From the NCBI RefSeq assembly GCF_900215725.1, contig NZ_LT962470.1, positions 124,001 to 188,000 of the forward strand: a stretch of DNA of 64,000 bases, given 5' to 3'. Shown here in pieces: positions 41,615 to 50,920 of the stretch. The DNA comes from Ezakiella peruensis. GTDB lineage: Bacteria > Bacillota > Clostridia > Tissierellales > Peptoniphilaceae. The position numbers and the translations under genes are program-made. Numbering within the stretch: position 1 is the first letter of the stretch; each line of letters begins with the position of its first letter. The notes under the pieces are model-generated. The model saw only the letters and a program-made list of their open reading frames with translations, ran no database searches and had not been told where the DNA came from.

Positions 41615-43394
41615 CCTTATCCTCCCTTGCAAAAGAAATCGTAAAGATAGAGCCCTTGGCAACTTCACTTTCCAAGCTGATATCGCCCTTCATGGCGTCG
41701 ACCATTTCCTTGGCTATAGCAAGGCCGAGGCCTGTGCCGCCCATGGCCCGCGACCTGGATTTTTCGACCCGGTAAAATCTTTCAAAAATTCTGGCCTGGT
41801 CTTTTTTGGCAATACCCATGCCGTTGTCCTTGACAGAAATATAATTCTTTCTACCGTCAGTCCAAGTTCCTACATTTATAATTCCACCCGATGGAGTGTA
41901 CTTAACTGCATTTGAAATTAAATTTATAACCACTTGCAGCAAATCTTCTTCGTTGGCATAGGAATAAAGGCCCTCAGAAAAATCAGTGTAAAGGGCTTGG
42001 TTTTTATCAGCAATTGACATCTTCATCCGCTCTGCCGCAGACTTGGCAATGTCTGTTAGATTAACCAGCTTGAGCTCTTTTTCCTCTGAAGAATATTCCA
42101 GAGTTGTCAGAGTTAATAAATCCGAAACAATATGAGCCATCCGGTCTGATTCTTGGTCGATGACCTCCAAGAAATTCATCTTGGTCTCCTCGTCGACGGG
42201 ATATTTCATGAGGGTTTCCGCATAAGATTTGATAGATGTGATTGGCGTTTTTAATTCGTGGCTAACATTGGCCACAAATTCCCTTCTCATTTCTTCCAGC
42301 TTACGCTCCTTGGTCATATCTTGGTAGACAACAATAACGCCGCCAACATTTAAGTTACGGTCTTCAAAAGGCGCATAAATAAATCTATAACTCTTGTTGT
42401 GGAGTTTAATGTCGCCTTCGCCTTCCAGGGAAAATGGATTTGCAAAGTTAATTGAGCTAAGGCCCATATCAGCGAGTCTGAGATCCAAATTTTTAGGTTC
42501 TACATCCAGCGGCTGGTCAAAAAGTTCGCGGGCCCGGTCGTTTAAGTGAATTATTTTTCTGTTGGAGTCAATAGCCACAACCCCTTCGATCATTTGGTTA
42601 AAGATGGTATCCAACTTGGCCCTTTCAATCTCCGTCCGCTCAATATTGCGTTTGAGTTCGGCCGCCAAATAGTTAAACATATCTGCGAAACGACCCATCT
42701 CGTCGTTTGATTTTACCTTTATACGCTCGTCAAAATTGCCCTCACTCATGCTCTTGGCAACCTCTGTCGCCTTTACAATGGGGCTGGTAATTCCGTTTGA
42801 AATAATAAAGGAAAGTACAATTGTGATCCCTAAGGCAATTAAACCTGAGTCAAGCATAATCCTGTTAGCCCGGGTGATGGTGTTTGAAATATTTGAAAGG
42901 TCCATAACAGAATAGACCAGGCCCTTGACGTTTGAGCTTTCGTTTACAATAGGAATGACCAAGTGGGCCTCCCTGTGGGTATCCGTTTCTATAACATCAA
43001 AAACCTTCTCACCCAAATAACCCCTCTTTATTAAAGCGGGGTTAAGTTTCTCAATAGTATATACATTTGTGCCCTGCAGGTCGATTGCATCTGCAGTTTT
43101 TGACGCAAGGATATTTTCAAAATCCTCGCTGCCTATGATGTAAATATCTTCATCATTTTGAAAACCCCGATCGCTAAGGACGGTTTGCAACCACCTTTGA
43201 TTGGGATCTAATATGTCATCTTGAAAGGAAAATCCAGTAGTAATTAAAGAATTAATTTGATTTGTGACGTTGTCCTTCTTCTCTTCTATCAAAGAAGCTT
43301 CCAGCCTGCCGGTGATTGACGAGGCAACCACCAAAAGCACAGCCAAAACCAAGAGAAAATAAACGGCAACAAACCTCCACTTGATCGATTTCAT
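41601..43394 (-). CDS. walK: Sensor histidine kinase WalK
   Basis: The 597-residue kinase has two membrane segments (residues 10-25 and about 180-200) around an extracellular sensor. A HAMP domain, a PAS domain (residues 260-350), HisKA with VANVSHELKTPITSIKSYAETL (phospho-accepting histidine) and a HATPase domain with NLISNAVKYTP, DNGMGIAKKD and GGTGLGLAIAKE follow. It is the master regulator of cell-wall homeostasis in low-GC Gram-positives. It lies one base after walR. Confidence 0.94.
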   Translation of the reverse strand: MKSIKWRFVAVYFLLVLAVLLVVASSITGRLEASLIEEKKDNVTNQINSLITTGFSFQDDILDPNQRWLQTVLSDRGFQNDEDIYIIGSEDFENILASKTADAIDLQGTNVYTIEKLNPALIKRGYLGEKVFDVIETDTHREAHLVIPIVNESSNVKGLVYSVMDLSNISNTITRANRIMLDSGLIALGITIVLSFIISNGITSPIVKATEVAKSMSEGNFDERIKVKSNDEMGRFADMFNYLAAELKRNIERTEIERAKLDTIFNQMIEGVVAIDSNRKIIHLNDRARELFDQPLDVEPKNLDLRLADMGLSSINFANPFSLEGEGDIKLHNKSYRFIYAPFEDRNLNVGGVIVVYQDMTKERKLEEMRREFVANVSHELKTPITSIKSYAETLMKYPVDEETKMNFLEVIDQESDRMAHIVSDLLTLTTLEYSSEEKELKLVNLTDIAKSAAERMKMSIADKNQALYTDFSEGLYSYANEEDLLQVVINLISNAVKYTPSGGIINVGTWTDGRKNYISVKDNGMGIAKKDQARIFERFYRVEKSRSRAMGGTGLGLAIAKEMVDAMKGDISLESEVAKGSIFTISFAREDKDGEA

Positions 43395-43395
43395 C

Positions 43396-44085
43396 CTAGC
43401 CTCCGAAGTAGTAGCCGGCCCCTCTTTTTGTAATTATATACTTGTAGGAACCTTCATCTGCTTCGTCTTCAATTTTTTGACGGAGACGCCTAATAGTAAC
43501 GTCAACTGTCCTGATGTCACCATAGTATTCGTAGCCCCAAACATCTTGCAAAAGTTGCTCGCGGGTGAAAACTTGGTTGGGACTTTCAGATAAATATTTT
43601 AAGAGCTCGTACTCACGCATGGTGAGATTTACTGGCTGGCCATTTTTTCTGACCTCATACTTGCCAGTGTCGATTACAAGTTCGCCAAAGACGCGCTCGT
43701 CATCCATAACCTCTTCGGTCACAGAAAGCCTACGCAAATTGGCCTTGACCCTAGCAATAAGCTCTCTCATTGAATAAGGTTTTACAATGTAGTCATCAGC
43801 TCCAAGCTCCAGGCCCAGAACCTTGTCCACTTCCTCTTCCTTAGCTGTAAGCATAATAATAGGGAAGAAATATTTTTTTCTAAGTTCCTTTAGAACTTCA
43901 AAACCGTCGATACCTGGCATCATAACATCCAAGAGCATTAGATCGCAAGCTTTCTTATCCACTTCCTTGAGGGCTTCATAGCCATCTGCAAGTGCGACTA
44001 CCTCATAGCCCTCTTTTTCTAAATTGAATTTCACTATATCGGTAATAACTTTCTCGTCGTCAACGCAGTAAATTAAATTAGCCAT
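43396..44085 (-). CDS. walR: Response regulator WalR (OmpR/PhoB family)
   Basis: The 229-residue regulator has a receiver domain (VDDEK acidic pocket, phospho-acceptor in LLDVMMPG, IMLTAKEE and VKPYS) and a winged-helix DNA-binding domain (LTMREYELLKYLSESPNQVFTREQLL then IRTVDVTIRRLRQKI). The ATG at 44085 has AAGGAGG upstream. Only 60 bases separate it from the tRNA-Arg genes and I see no terminator between them, so read-through from the tRNA promoter is possible. Confidence 0.95.
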   Translation of the reverse strand: MANLIYCVDDEKVITDIVKFNLEKEGYEVVALADGYEALKEVDKKACDLMLLDVMMPGIDGFEVLKELRKKYFFPIIMLTAKEEEVDKVLGLELGADDYIVKPYSMRELIARVKANLRRLSVTEEVMDDERVFGELVIDTGKYEVRKNGQPVNLTMREYELLKYLSESPNQVFTREQLLQDVWGYEYYGDIRTVDVTIRRLRQKIEDEADEGSYKYIITKRGAGYYFGG

Positions 44086-44145
44086 TGATCCTCCTTTGTA
44101 AAATCTGTTTACGTCTTCAAATAGCTTATAAGTAAAAATATCTAT

Positions 44146-44222
44146 TGGCGCGAATGAGAGGGATCGAACCCCCAACCTTTCCCGTCGGAGGGGAACGCTC
44201 TATCCAATTGAGCTACATTCGC
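44146..44222 (-). tRNA. tRNA-Arg (anticodon CCG)
   Basis: Complete cloverleaf on the minus strand: acceptor GCGAATG/CATTCGC, D-arm GCTC...GAGC, anticodon arm TTCCC-CTCCGAC-GGGAA with anticodon CCG, T-arm GGGGG-TTCGATC-CCTCT, discriminator G and an encoded CCA. It reads the rare codon CGG. Confidence 0.93.
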
Positions 44223-44242
44223 TTGCCAGGCTAATAAAAATA

Positions 44243-44319
44243 TGGCGTGCTTGAGAGGAATCGAACCCCCGACCTACGCCTTAGGAGGGCGCCGCTCTAT
44301 CCAACTGAGCTACAAGCAC
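44243..44319 (-). tRNA. tRNA-Arg (anticodon CCT)
   Basis: Complete cloverleaf on the minus strand: acceptor GTGCTTG/CAAGCAC, D-arm GCTC...GAGC, anticodon loop CTCCTAA with anticodon CCT, T-arm GGGGG-TTCGAAT-CCTCT, discriminator G and an encoded CCA. It reads AGG and lies 20 bases upstream of the tRNA-Arg(CCG) gene. Confidence 0.93.
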
Positions 44320-44336
44320 ATACATATCTACAGGAT

Positions 44337-44365
44337 ATTATACCATTTACCCTGCAAAAAATCAA
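44337..44365 (-). promoter_or_regulatory. Promoter of the tRNA-Arg pair
   Basis: Minus strand: -35 TTGATT (44365-44360), exact 17-bp spacer, -10 TATAAT (44342-44337), about 12 bases before the predicted transcription start and 18 before the first tRNA. Confidence 0.8.
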
Positions 44366-44550
44366 ATACAGAAAAAAGTTTTAGACCACGCCTTTTGAAA
44401 AAATAAAAAAATTTGTGTTATTTTATATATATAAAAGATATATGTAAATATTAGTTTCAGCGCAAAAAGAGAGACTTAAATCAATAAGTCTGCTAAATAT
44501 TTTACATAGAGCCTATTAAGTCCAAGGGCTTAGCTGAATACAAAGAAGAA

Positions 44551-44573
44551 GGAGCAGACAATTTGTCTGCTCC
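44551..44573 (-). terminator. Terminator of the short-chain dehydrogenase gene
   Basis: GGAGCAGACA and TGTCTGCTCC form a perfect 10-bp stem with a 3-base loop, followed on the minus strand by TTCTTCTTT. Confidence 0.8.
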
Positions 44574-44589
44574 TTTCGTATGCATATTG

Positions 44590-45396
44590 TTATTGATACA
44601 TAGACTTTAGTGCTAGTGAAAGTCCTCCATCAACAAGTAGGTCAGTACCTGTTATGAAGCTTGCATCGTCACTTGCTAGGAACTTCACTGCATTTGCAAT
44701 GTCTTCTGGCTTGCCAGTTCTTTGTGCTGGAGTATTTTCTACCATCTTCTCCATGATTTCAGCGTTTTCCTCTTGTGCTTGCTTAGCCATCTCTGTCATT
44801 ATGATGCCTGGGGATACTGTTACGATACGAAGTCCTTTTTTACCAAACTTCATTGCGTTTGCTTTAACCATCTCAATAACGCCAAGCTTTGCAAAGTTAT
44901 ATGCGGTGTCGCTGTTACTATCAACAATGCCAGATAGTTTTTCTATAGCGCCTTCTTTATCAGGTTCTACTAGCTCGTTGATGTAGGTATCGCTTACTGG
45001 AACAATGTGACCCATCATGGAAGCGATTTGAATTAAAACGCCACCTTTGTGCATGTACTCACAAGCTGCATCTGTGACGAATTTTGCTCCCTTTAAATCG
45101 ACGTTTAATACGGCATCTACGCTTGCGCCCACTCCTGAGACACCTGCTGAGTTTACTACAGTCTTAAGTTCGCCTTTTGATGCTGCAAACTTGAATAGCT
45201 CCCTAACACTGTCTTTGTCAGATACGTCGCATGTCTTGTAGCTGTACTCGGCTTTACCGTCCTTGTTTAAGACATCACATGCCTTTTTAAGCTTATCCTC
45301 AGTTCTTCCTGTTATAATAACAAGACCATCTTCAAAAACTTTGGCACTCTTATAGCCTATACCGCTACCGCCGCCAGTAATTACATGAACTTTCAT
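44590..45396 (-). CDS. Short-chain dehydrogenase/reductase
   Basis: The 268-residue Rossmann enzyme has the cofactor motif TGGGSGIG, NSAG, the catalytic serine region QIASMMG and YNFAK with the catalytic tyrosine and lysine, and ends SFITGTDLLVDGG. An insertion of about 35 residues between the catalytic serine and tyrosine resembles that in 3-alpha-hydroxysteroid dehydrogenase/carbonyl reductase enzymes, so a steroid or carbonyl substrate is possible (inference). It is a single-gene unit. AAGGAG precedes the ATG. Confidence 0.85.
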   Translation of the reverse strand: MKVHVITGGGSGIGYKSAKVFEDGLVIITGRTEDKLKKACDVLNKDGKAEYSYKTCDVSDKDSVRELFKFAASKGELKTVVNSAGVSGVGASVDAVLNVDLKGAKFVTDAACEYMHKGGVLIQIASMMGHIVPVSDTYINELVEPDKEGAIEKLSGIVDSNSDTAYNFAKLGVIEMVKANAMKFGKKGLRIVTVSPGIIMTEMAKQAQEENAEIMEKMVENTPAQRTGKPEDIANAVKFLASDDASFITGTDLLVDGGLSLALKSMYQ

Positions 45397-45474
45397 AAAT
45401 TATCATCTCCTTTTGAATGTATATACCCAATTTATGATCAATACATGCCCCTGGCTAGGACCTATTATCTCCTA

Positions 45475-46101
45475 TTATTTATTTTCTTTTTCAATTTTTA
45501 CTCTTTCGATTAGGCCGGCTCGCATTTCTACAATAGTTATATCATAGCCTTGGAATTCAAAGTGTTCGCCTTCTTTAATTTCCTTGTCAGTCCTCTTGCT
45601 GAGCTCATAGATTAAACCGCCAAGTGTATTTTGCTTGGTGTCCAAGTCGATGCCATAGAGTTCTTTGAGGTCAAAGAAATTTATGCCAGCGGAAATTGTT
45701 CCGTCCTTGTCAGATTTTTTGTAAGACTTAACCGTAAAGAATTTCAAAACTACAAAGACCAAGACAATCGAAAGAGTTCCCAATAGGATTTCCGTCATAT
45801 TGTCAGCATAAACCAACATCTTTCGAGCGATAACGTAGAGCACAAGGGTCAGGATGGATTCGTTTTGGTGGTTTATAATCATGGCTACCAATTCCAATCC
45901 GACTACCAACATAAGAGTATGCTTGATAAATTCTGAAAATATTGCGTATGAATATGCACTGTCCGTGGACTTTACATAAAGGACTATATACCTGAGGACA
46001 TCTGGTATCCCGCCGATAACAGCCACCAGTACTATAAGGCTGATGACGATTTCCACAGCGTGGGCTGCCTTTCTGGTAAATGAATTTATATCTGGCTTCA
46101 T
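45475..46101 (-). CDS. Membrane protein with C-terminal CorC/HlyC transporter-associated domain
   Basis: The 208-residue protein has four hydrophobic segments in residues 15-130, in a PsiE-like arrangement. A soluble domain of about 70 residues contains EGEHFEFQGYDITIVEM and IERVKI, which resembles the CorC/HlyC transporter-associated domain. ATG 46101 has GGAGGG four bases upstream. It lies about 50 bases downstream of cobS and might be a read-through member of the cobalamin operon or independent. The function is unknown. Confidence 0.65.
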   Translation of the reverse strand: MKPDINSFTRKAAHAVEIVISLIVLVAVIGGIPDVLRYIVLYVKSTDSAYSYAIFSEFIKHTLMLVVGLELVAMIINHQNESILTLVLYVIARKMLVYADNMTEILLGTLSIVLVFVVLKFFTVKSYKKSDKDGTISAGINFFDLKELYGIDLDTKQNTLGGLIYELSKRTDKEIKEGEHFEFQGYDITIVEMRAGLIERVKIEKENK

Positions 46102-46149
46102 AATTCCCTCCAATGTCTGTTCTTGAATTTATTATAACATAAAACTCCT

Positions 46150-46875
46150 TTAAATTATACAAAGGGTCATAAAAATTATTTCAAAAACTTCAACTATCGT
46201 CCCATAGACATCGCCAGTTAGGCCGCCAAGTTTTTTATAAATCGGTATTAGCAAAATAGAAATGATCCCTGTCGTATAAAGAACTCGGATGGCTATCCAA
46301 GAATTAAAATAAAAGGCAAGGGCAAGGGTCAACAAAAATCCAAGAGTAGCCGGCCACTTCTTCGTGCAAGAATGAAAGTAGGCGGCGAGGCCCGTGTCCT
46401 TGGCTGTCTTTATATAGGTCAAAAAAATTCCTGCCAGAGCCCGGGCAAAAACTGGGGCCAAATAAATGCCCCAAGGATTTGGTCCGATTAGATTTGCGAT
46501 TGCGTAGTACTTAAAGGCCAAAGCCAATACGATGGCCATTACACCAAAGGCGCCTATGTGGGAATCGTCCATGATCTTTAAGGTCTCTTCTCGATTTTTC
46601 CGCGCAGAAAATCCATCGACTGTGTCGGACAGGCCGTCAAAGTGCATGCCTCCAGTTATAAGTATCCAGGCCAGTAAAATCATGAGGCCGACATTTATAT
46701 TTGTCTGGGCAAAAATCCTTGCCACTAGGTAAAGGACTCCGCCAATGGCCCCGCCAACAATTGGAAAAAACAAAAGCGAAAATTTAATATTTTTCTCGTC
46801 CCATTCTATATTTATGGGTAAGTAAAATCTGGATAAAAATTGAAAGGCAACCATAATCCCCTGGAGAAATTTCAT
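46150..46875 (-). CDS. cobS: Adenosylcobinamide-GDP ribazoletransferase (cobalamin synthase)
   Basis: The 241-residue integral membrane enzyme joins adenosylcobinamide-GDP and alpha-ribazole (phosphate) in the last steps of cobalamin synthesis. The signature GGMHFDGLSDTVDGFSA with its metal-binding aspartates and the following DDSHIGAFG are present, with five to six membrane segments. It is the last clear gene of the cobalamin operon and overlaps cobU by 4 bases. Confidence 0.93.
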   Translation of the reverse strand: MKFLQGIMVAFQFLSRFYLPINIEWDEKNIKFSLLFFPIVGGAIGGVLYLVARIFAQTNINVGLMILLAWILITGGMHFDGLSDTVDGFSARKNREETLKIMDDSHIGAFGVMAIVLALAFKYYAIANLIGPNPWGIYLAPVFARALAGIFLTYIKTAKDTGLAAYFHSCTKKWPATLGFLLTLALAFYFNSWIAIRVLYTTGIISILLIPIYKKLGGLTGDVYGTIVEVFEIIFMTLCII

Positions 46876-47408
46876 TTGAGTCTCACCTCATAACCCATTA
46901 CGATTAGATAGGCCCGGTCGCAAATCTCCGCTACCCGGCGGTTGACTCGGCCGACTATGTCCCGGTAGGAACGGGCGACCTTGTTTTCAGGCACAATGGC
47001 CGATCCCACTTCGTTGGTGACCAGGACCAGGTTTTTATTTTTTTCTCGAATTTCGTAAATCAAATTTGCAATTTCCAAATAGGCCTTGTCTTCGATTTTT
47101 TTAATCAAATCTGCCGTCAAGTCCTCCTCGTCCTTGGACAAGTCGTACATGATATTGCTAATTAAAATGGTCATGCAATCCAAAAGATAATTGGCCTCAG
47201 TCCCCATAGCCTGGTGGAGGTCGGTGTAGCCCTCATAGGTCCGCCAGTTTTGATTACGGCTTTCCTTGTGGAGCTTGACCCGGTTTTCCATTTCATCATC
47301 GGCCACTATTGATGTGGCAATATAGCAAACATCATCTGTATTGGCGTAAAGGCTTTCGGCAAAATCGCTTTTGCCCGACCGCGCGCCCCCTGTTACAATC
47401 GTAATCAT
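46872..47408 (-). CDS. cobU: Adenosylcobinamide kinase/guanylyltransferase
   Basis: The 178-residue bifunctional enzyme has the P-loop GGARSGKSDFAE, the guanylylated-histidine region (KLHKESRNQNWRTYE) and LVTNEVGSAIVPENKVARSYRDIVGRVN. It phosphorylates adenosylcobinamide and then transfers GMP to it in nucleotide-loop assembly. It overlaps cobT by 4 bases. Confidence 0.94.
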   Translation of the reverse strand: MITIVTGGARSGKSDFAESLYANTDDVCYIATSIVADDEMENRVKLHKESRNQNWRTYEGYTDLHQAMGTEANYLLDCMTILISNIMYDLSKDEEDLTADLIKKIEDKAYLEIANLIYEIREKNKNLVLVTNEVGSAIVPENKVARSYRDIVGRVNRRVAEICDRAYLIVMGYEVRLK

Positions 47409-48481
47409 TGGTCCTCCCTTATATCGTAAAGCACGTCGTCAATGTAAACGTCGTCCCACCTGCCCATATTTTCCAGGGCGTAAATGCCAGAGTCAATCAT
47501 CTTTATCATGAGTGGACAGCCTGTGCCCTCTCCCAGACGCATGCCCATCATAAGTGGCGGATTGACTCCCAGAAAATCCGTTAAGATTTTCATTTGCCTT
47601 TCGGCGGACATGTGGGATGGAATGAGATAATCTTTTACATTTTCATTTAATTTGACGGCTGCGGCTGCGGCAACAGCGGAAATAAATCCGTCGATTATAA
47701 TTGGTTTTTGTTCGTAAGCTGCCTTTAAAAACACGCCCACAAGTCCACCAATGTCGTAACCGCCAACCGTCCTAAGTATTTCAAAAACATCTTTATTATA
47801 TAAGTCGTATTTTTCAATTGCCTGATCAATGACCTTTATTTTTTTCCTGTAGCCCTCTTCGTCCAAGCCACCGCCCAGGCCCACAGTCATATTTGCTGGC
47901 AGGTCAAAAAGTGCGGCCATTACTGCAGAAGAAGTTGTGGTGTTGCCTATGCCCAGCTCTCCAGTCCCGTAAATATCTGCAGGATACTTGTCGACCATTT
48001 CAAAACCACTTGTCATCGCTTGAAATAATTCCTCCATGGTCATGGCAGGTTCAATTGCAAAGTTTTTAGTCTCAGGATTTATTCGCCTCTTCTCAACCAC
48101 GACTTCGGATAATTTTTTAATTTCGTTTTCTTTTCTAGTTCCCAAGTCTACTACAATGAGTTGCATGTTGGCGTCCCTGCAAAGAGAGGCACAACCGGTC
48201 TTCCCCCTCATCATGGACATGACGAGTTGAGATGTTAAATCGCTGTAGCCAGACGAAATTCCTTCATCGATGACCCCGTTGTCGCTAGCCATGCAAATAA
48301 GTACGCGTTTTTTGATGGATGGGATGGCTCTTCCTTGAATGTTTGCTATTTTTATTGTGGTCTTTTCTAATTCTCCCAAACTCCCTAGCGGATGGGCAAT
48401 TGAATCCCATTCTTTATTTGCCAAACCTGATTTTTCAAGTGGCCTAATGCCCTCAATTATTTTTTTTACTTTGTCTTTCAC
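47405..48481 (-). CDS. cobT: Nicotinate-nucleotide-dimethylbenzimidazole phosphoribosyltransferase
   Basis: The 358-residue enzyme makes alpha-ribazole phosphate from nicotinate mononucleotide and a lower-ligand base. Conserved segments are AHPLGSLGELE, MASDNGVIDEGIS, GELGIGNTTTSSA and the C-terminal EGTGCPLMIKM. The start is a GTG with GGAGG upstream, overlapping cbiJ by 4 bases. Genes for making dimethylbenzimidazole are not in the window, so the native lower ligand is open. Confidence 0.94.
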   Translation of the reverse strand: MKDKVKKIIEGIRPLEKSGLANKEWDSIAHPLGSLGELEKTTIKIANIQGRAIPSIKKRVLICMASDNGVIDEGISSGYSDLTSQLVMSMMRGKTGCASLCRDANMQLIVVDLGTRKENEIKKLSEVVVEKRRINPETKNFAIEPAMTMEELFQAMTSGFEMVDKYPADIYGTGELGIGNTTTSSAVMAALFDLPANMTVGLGGGLDEEGYRKKIKVIDQAIEKYDLYNKDVFEILRTVGGYDIGGLVGVFLKAAYEQKPIIIDGFISAVAAAAAVKLNENVKDYLIPSHMSAERQMKILTDFLGVNPPLMMGMRLGEGTGCPLMIKMIDSGIYALENMGRWDDVYIDDVLYDIREDQ

Positions 48482-49212
48482 GATGTTCCTCCAATTTTTT
48501 TTGCGACTTCCTCTAGGCTATAGCCGTCTTCTATATTTCTCTTAATCACTATGGGGAGTGCCCCAAAGTCCAGAGCCGCCTGAATTTTTTCGTCGATCCC
48601 AGACCCGTCTCCACTGTCCTTGGTGACCAGGTAATCGGCCCCCACCATATCCAGCATGGCCATATTCATATCATAAGTAAAGGGTCCGACCATGGCGATG
48701 ATGTCGTTGATTTTTACTCCCATATCTGTCAAAGCTTTCACAGAGCTAACAGTCGGCAAAATCCTAAAGACAAAGCGATTGTTTCCTTGTATGGCAAAAA
48801 ATTCGTCCGCCCTCTTGGACCCAGTTGTAAATAAAAAATTTCCTTTTAATTTTTTTATAATCTCAAAGGCGTCCTCGTAGGACTTTGCGTATATAATCCG
48901 CTCGTCCTCGACCCTTCTGCCAGCTCGGACAAATCTCAAAAGGGGGATGCCCAAAGACTCGCTCATCATGGCTAGGGACTCGGAAATTCTCGTCGCAAAG
49001 GGATGGGTCAGGTCGACAATTAAACTTATGTCGTGAGCTTTGACAAAATCTGGAATTGTTTCACGCAAAACCGGGCCCACCAAAACTCTGGCGTCCTCCG
49101 GCAAAAATTCCCTGCCCTCATCCGTGGCAACAGTTATTAAAATGTCCTCGTAAGTCCCCAAGAGGTCTAAGAGCTCTCGCGTTTCGTGGGTTCCCCCTGC
49201 TATCCAAATCAT
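48478..49212 (-). CDS. cbiJ: Cobalt-precorrin-6A reductase
   Basis: The 244-residue protein begins IWIAGGTHETRELL, the family nucleotide-binding segment, and has VDLTHPFATRIS and LFTTGSKRADEF. It reduces cobalt-precorrin-6A with NAD(P)H in the anaerobic pathway. It stands in the operon between cobT and cbiH and overlaps both by 4 bases. Confidence 0.9.
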   Translation of the reverse strand: MIWIAGGTHETRELLDLLGTYEDILITVATDEGREFLPEDARVLVGPVLRETIPDFVKAHDISLIVDLTHPFATRISESLAMMSESLGIPLLRFVRAGRRVEDERIIYAKSYEDAFEIIKKLKGNFLFTTGSKRADEFFAIQGNNRFVFRILPTVSSVKALTDMGVKINDIIAMVGPFTYDMNMAMLDMVGADYLVTKDSGDGSGIDEKIQAALDFGALPIVIKRNIEDGYSLEEVAKKIGGTS

Positions 49213-49940
49213 AAGTTCCTGTAACCCCTTGGCGTAATCATCTTACCATTTGCAACAAAGGTTTCTGAGTTGCCGACGATTACGATTGTCTTCATATCCA
49301 CGCTTTCGTAGTCGATGTCATCCAAAGTCGTAATCGTTGTTTCAGTTCCCAGTCTACCAGAATCTTTGACAATGCCAACTGGCGTTGATCCCTTTTGATA
49401 TTTTTTTATCAAATCAAAGGCGTTTTTCAAATGGTCCTTCCTGGTCTTTGAACGCGGATTGTAAAGGGCGATTACAAAATCACCTTGGGCAGCCAGGTCC
49501 ACCCTCTTCATAATTAAATCGTAGGGGGTCAGCAAATCTGATAGAGAAATTGTCGCAATGTCGTGCATGATTGGTGCACCCAAATCTGCGGCTGCAGAAA
49601 ATTGTGCGCTAACACCTGGCACAACAACTACTTCAACGTCTGCCTTTCTCTCTTCGACCAGCTCAAAAATCGGTCCAGCCATGCCGTAGAGTCCTGCATC
49701 GCCAGTTGAAATAATAGAAACATTTTTGCCTTCAAGAGCCAAGTCAATGGCCTGATTGCAGCGTTCGATTTCACCTGTCATTCCAGTTGAAAAAGTTTCC
49801 CTGTCGCCAATCAAGTCTTCGATGTATTCCAAATATGGTTTGTAGCCAACTAGGGCCTGGGAATCTTCAATTGCGTGGACAGCCTCTGGCGTCATCCGCT
49901 CACGGCCGCCTGGGCCAATGCCTATTACATATAATTTCAT
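49209..49940 (-). CDS. cbiH: Cobalt-precorrin-3B C17-methyltransferase
   Basis: The 243-residue SAM-dependent tetrapyrrole methylase has IGIGPGGRERMTPEA, STGDAGLYGMAGP and FVIALYNPRSKTRKDHL, the last characteristic of CbiH/CobJ. It methylates C17 with ring contraction. It follows cbiG by 8 bases. Confidence 0.93.
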   Translation of the reverse strand: MKLYVIGIGPGGRERMTPEAVHAIEDSQALVGYKPYLEYIEDLIGDRETFSTGMTGEIERCNQAIDLALEGKNVSIISTGDAGLYGMAGPIFELVEERKADVEVVVVPGVSAQFSAAADLGAPIMHDIATISLSDLLTPYDLIMKRVDLAAQGDFVIALYNPRSKTRKDHLKNAFDLIKKYQKGSTPVGIVKDSGRLGTETTITTLDDIDYESVDMKTIVIVGNSETFVANGKMITPRGYRNL

Positions 49941-49948
49941 CTTTCACC

Positions 49949-50920
49949 TCAAATATATTTTCTCGCCAGCGAAACGGTAACCCCGTTTTCACTGTACTTA
50001 TCTAGAATCAATTCGTCTGCGCCAAGCATTGCTGCCCTGGACGAAACAGCGTCAACCCCTGTGGTCTGGGCCACAAAGTCACTGGTCTTAAAGTCGCCTT
50101 GGACTTTTAAAAGGGTCTCTGCATCATAAGTTATAAATTTTCTGTTAAAAAAATTCGCCAGCTCTCTTATGCCAGTCTCATCTTTTTTTAAATCGATAGA
50201 CCTAAACTCTGCAATGGACTTCATTGAAATTTTAGAAATATCAAAAGCATTTTTAATGGCCATGTAAATTTCCTCAAAAGTCTTTCCACGTTTACAGCCA
50301 AGGCCCACGTAAATATCCAGAGGCCTGAGATAGGTGACTGGCAGGTCGGTCTCTATAAAATAATCGCCAACGACCAGAGCCGCCTGGGCTTTTTCCATAT
50401 CTCTCGTAATAAACTCGTAGGGATATTTCAAAGACGTATTGGTCGAATAAAAAATATCCTTGCCCTCGACAACCCGACCCATAACAGCGGCAATTGTCGA
50501 CAAGTCTTCTATAATCAAATTATTTTCCTTGGCAAAGATATCTATGGCCGGAACATTTAATACATCGGATGCCGTCGTGATGACGGGAGTCGCCCCAATG
50601 CGGTCGGCAATTCTCTTGGCGACTTCATTTGCCCCGCCCAAGTGGCCCGACAATAATGAAATTACAAAATTTCCTCCCTCGTCAATGACGATCACAGCCG
50701 GGTCCAGGTCCTTGGACTTAATATAAGGGGCAATGTAGCGAACTGCAATTCCAGTCGCAGAAATAAAGACAATATTTTGATAGTCCCTCATGATTTGCGC
50801 CATCATGGGCTTTATTTTTTTGTCTTTGTTGTAAAAATAATCTCCAGCCAAGCGAATTTTGTTGGCCAGGTTTTTTCCACCCTCTGTAAAAAATATGACG
50901 GCTAAATTATTTTTTGCCAT
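49949..50920 (-). CDS. cbiG: Cobalt-precorrin-5A hydrolase
   Basis: The 323-residue protein opens the delta-lactone and releases acetaldehyde. It shows the N-terminal domain LAVIFFTEGGKNLA, FISATGIAVRYIAP and SLLSGHLGGANEVAKRIA, and the C-terminal YVGLGCKRGKTFEEI. ATG 50920 overlaps the cbiF end by 14 bases (ACAGAG before it), so a longer upstream frame is not needed. Confidence 0.92.
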   Translation of the reverse strand: MAKNNLAVIFFTEGGKNLANKIRLAGDYFYNKDKKIKPMMAQIMRDYQNIVFISATGIAVRYIAPYIKSKDLDPAVIVIDEGGNFVISLLSGHLGGANEVAKRIADRIGATPVITTASDVLNVPAIDIFAKENNLIIEDLSTIAAVMGRVVEGKDIFYSTNTSLKYPYEFITRDMEKAQAALVVGDYFIETDLPVTYLRPLDIYVGLGCKRGKTFEEIYMAIKNAFDISKISMKSIAEFRSIDLKKDETGIRELANFFNRKFITYDAETLLKVQGDFKTSDFVAQTTGVDAVSSRAAMLGADELILDKYSENGVTVSLARKYI

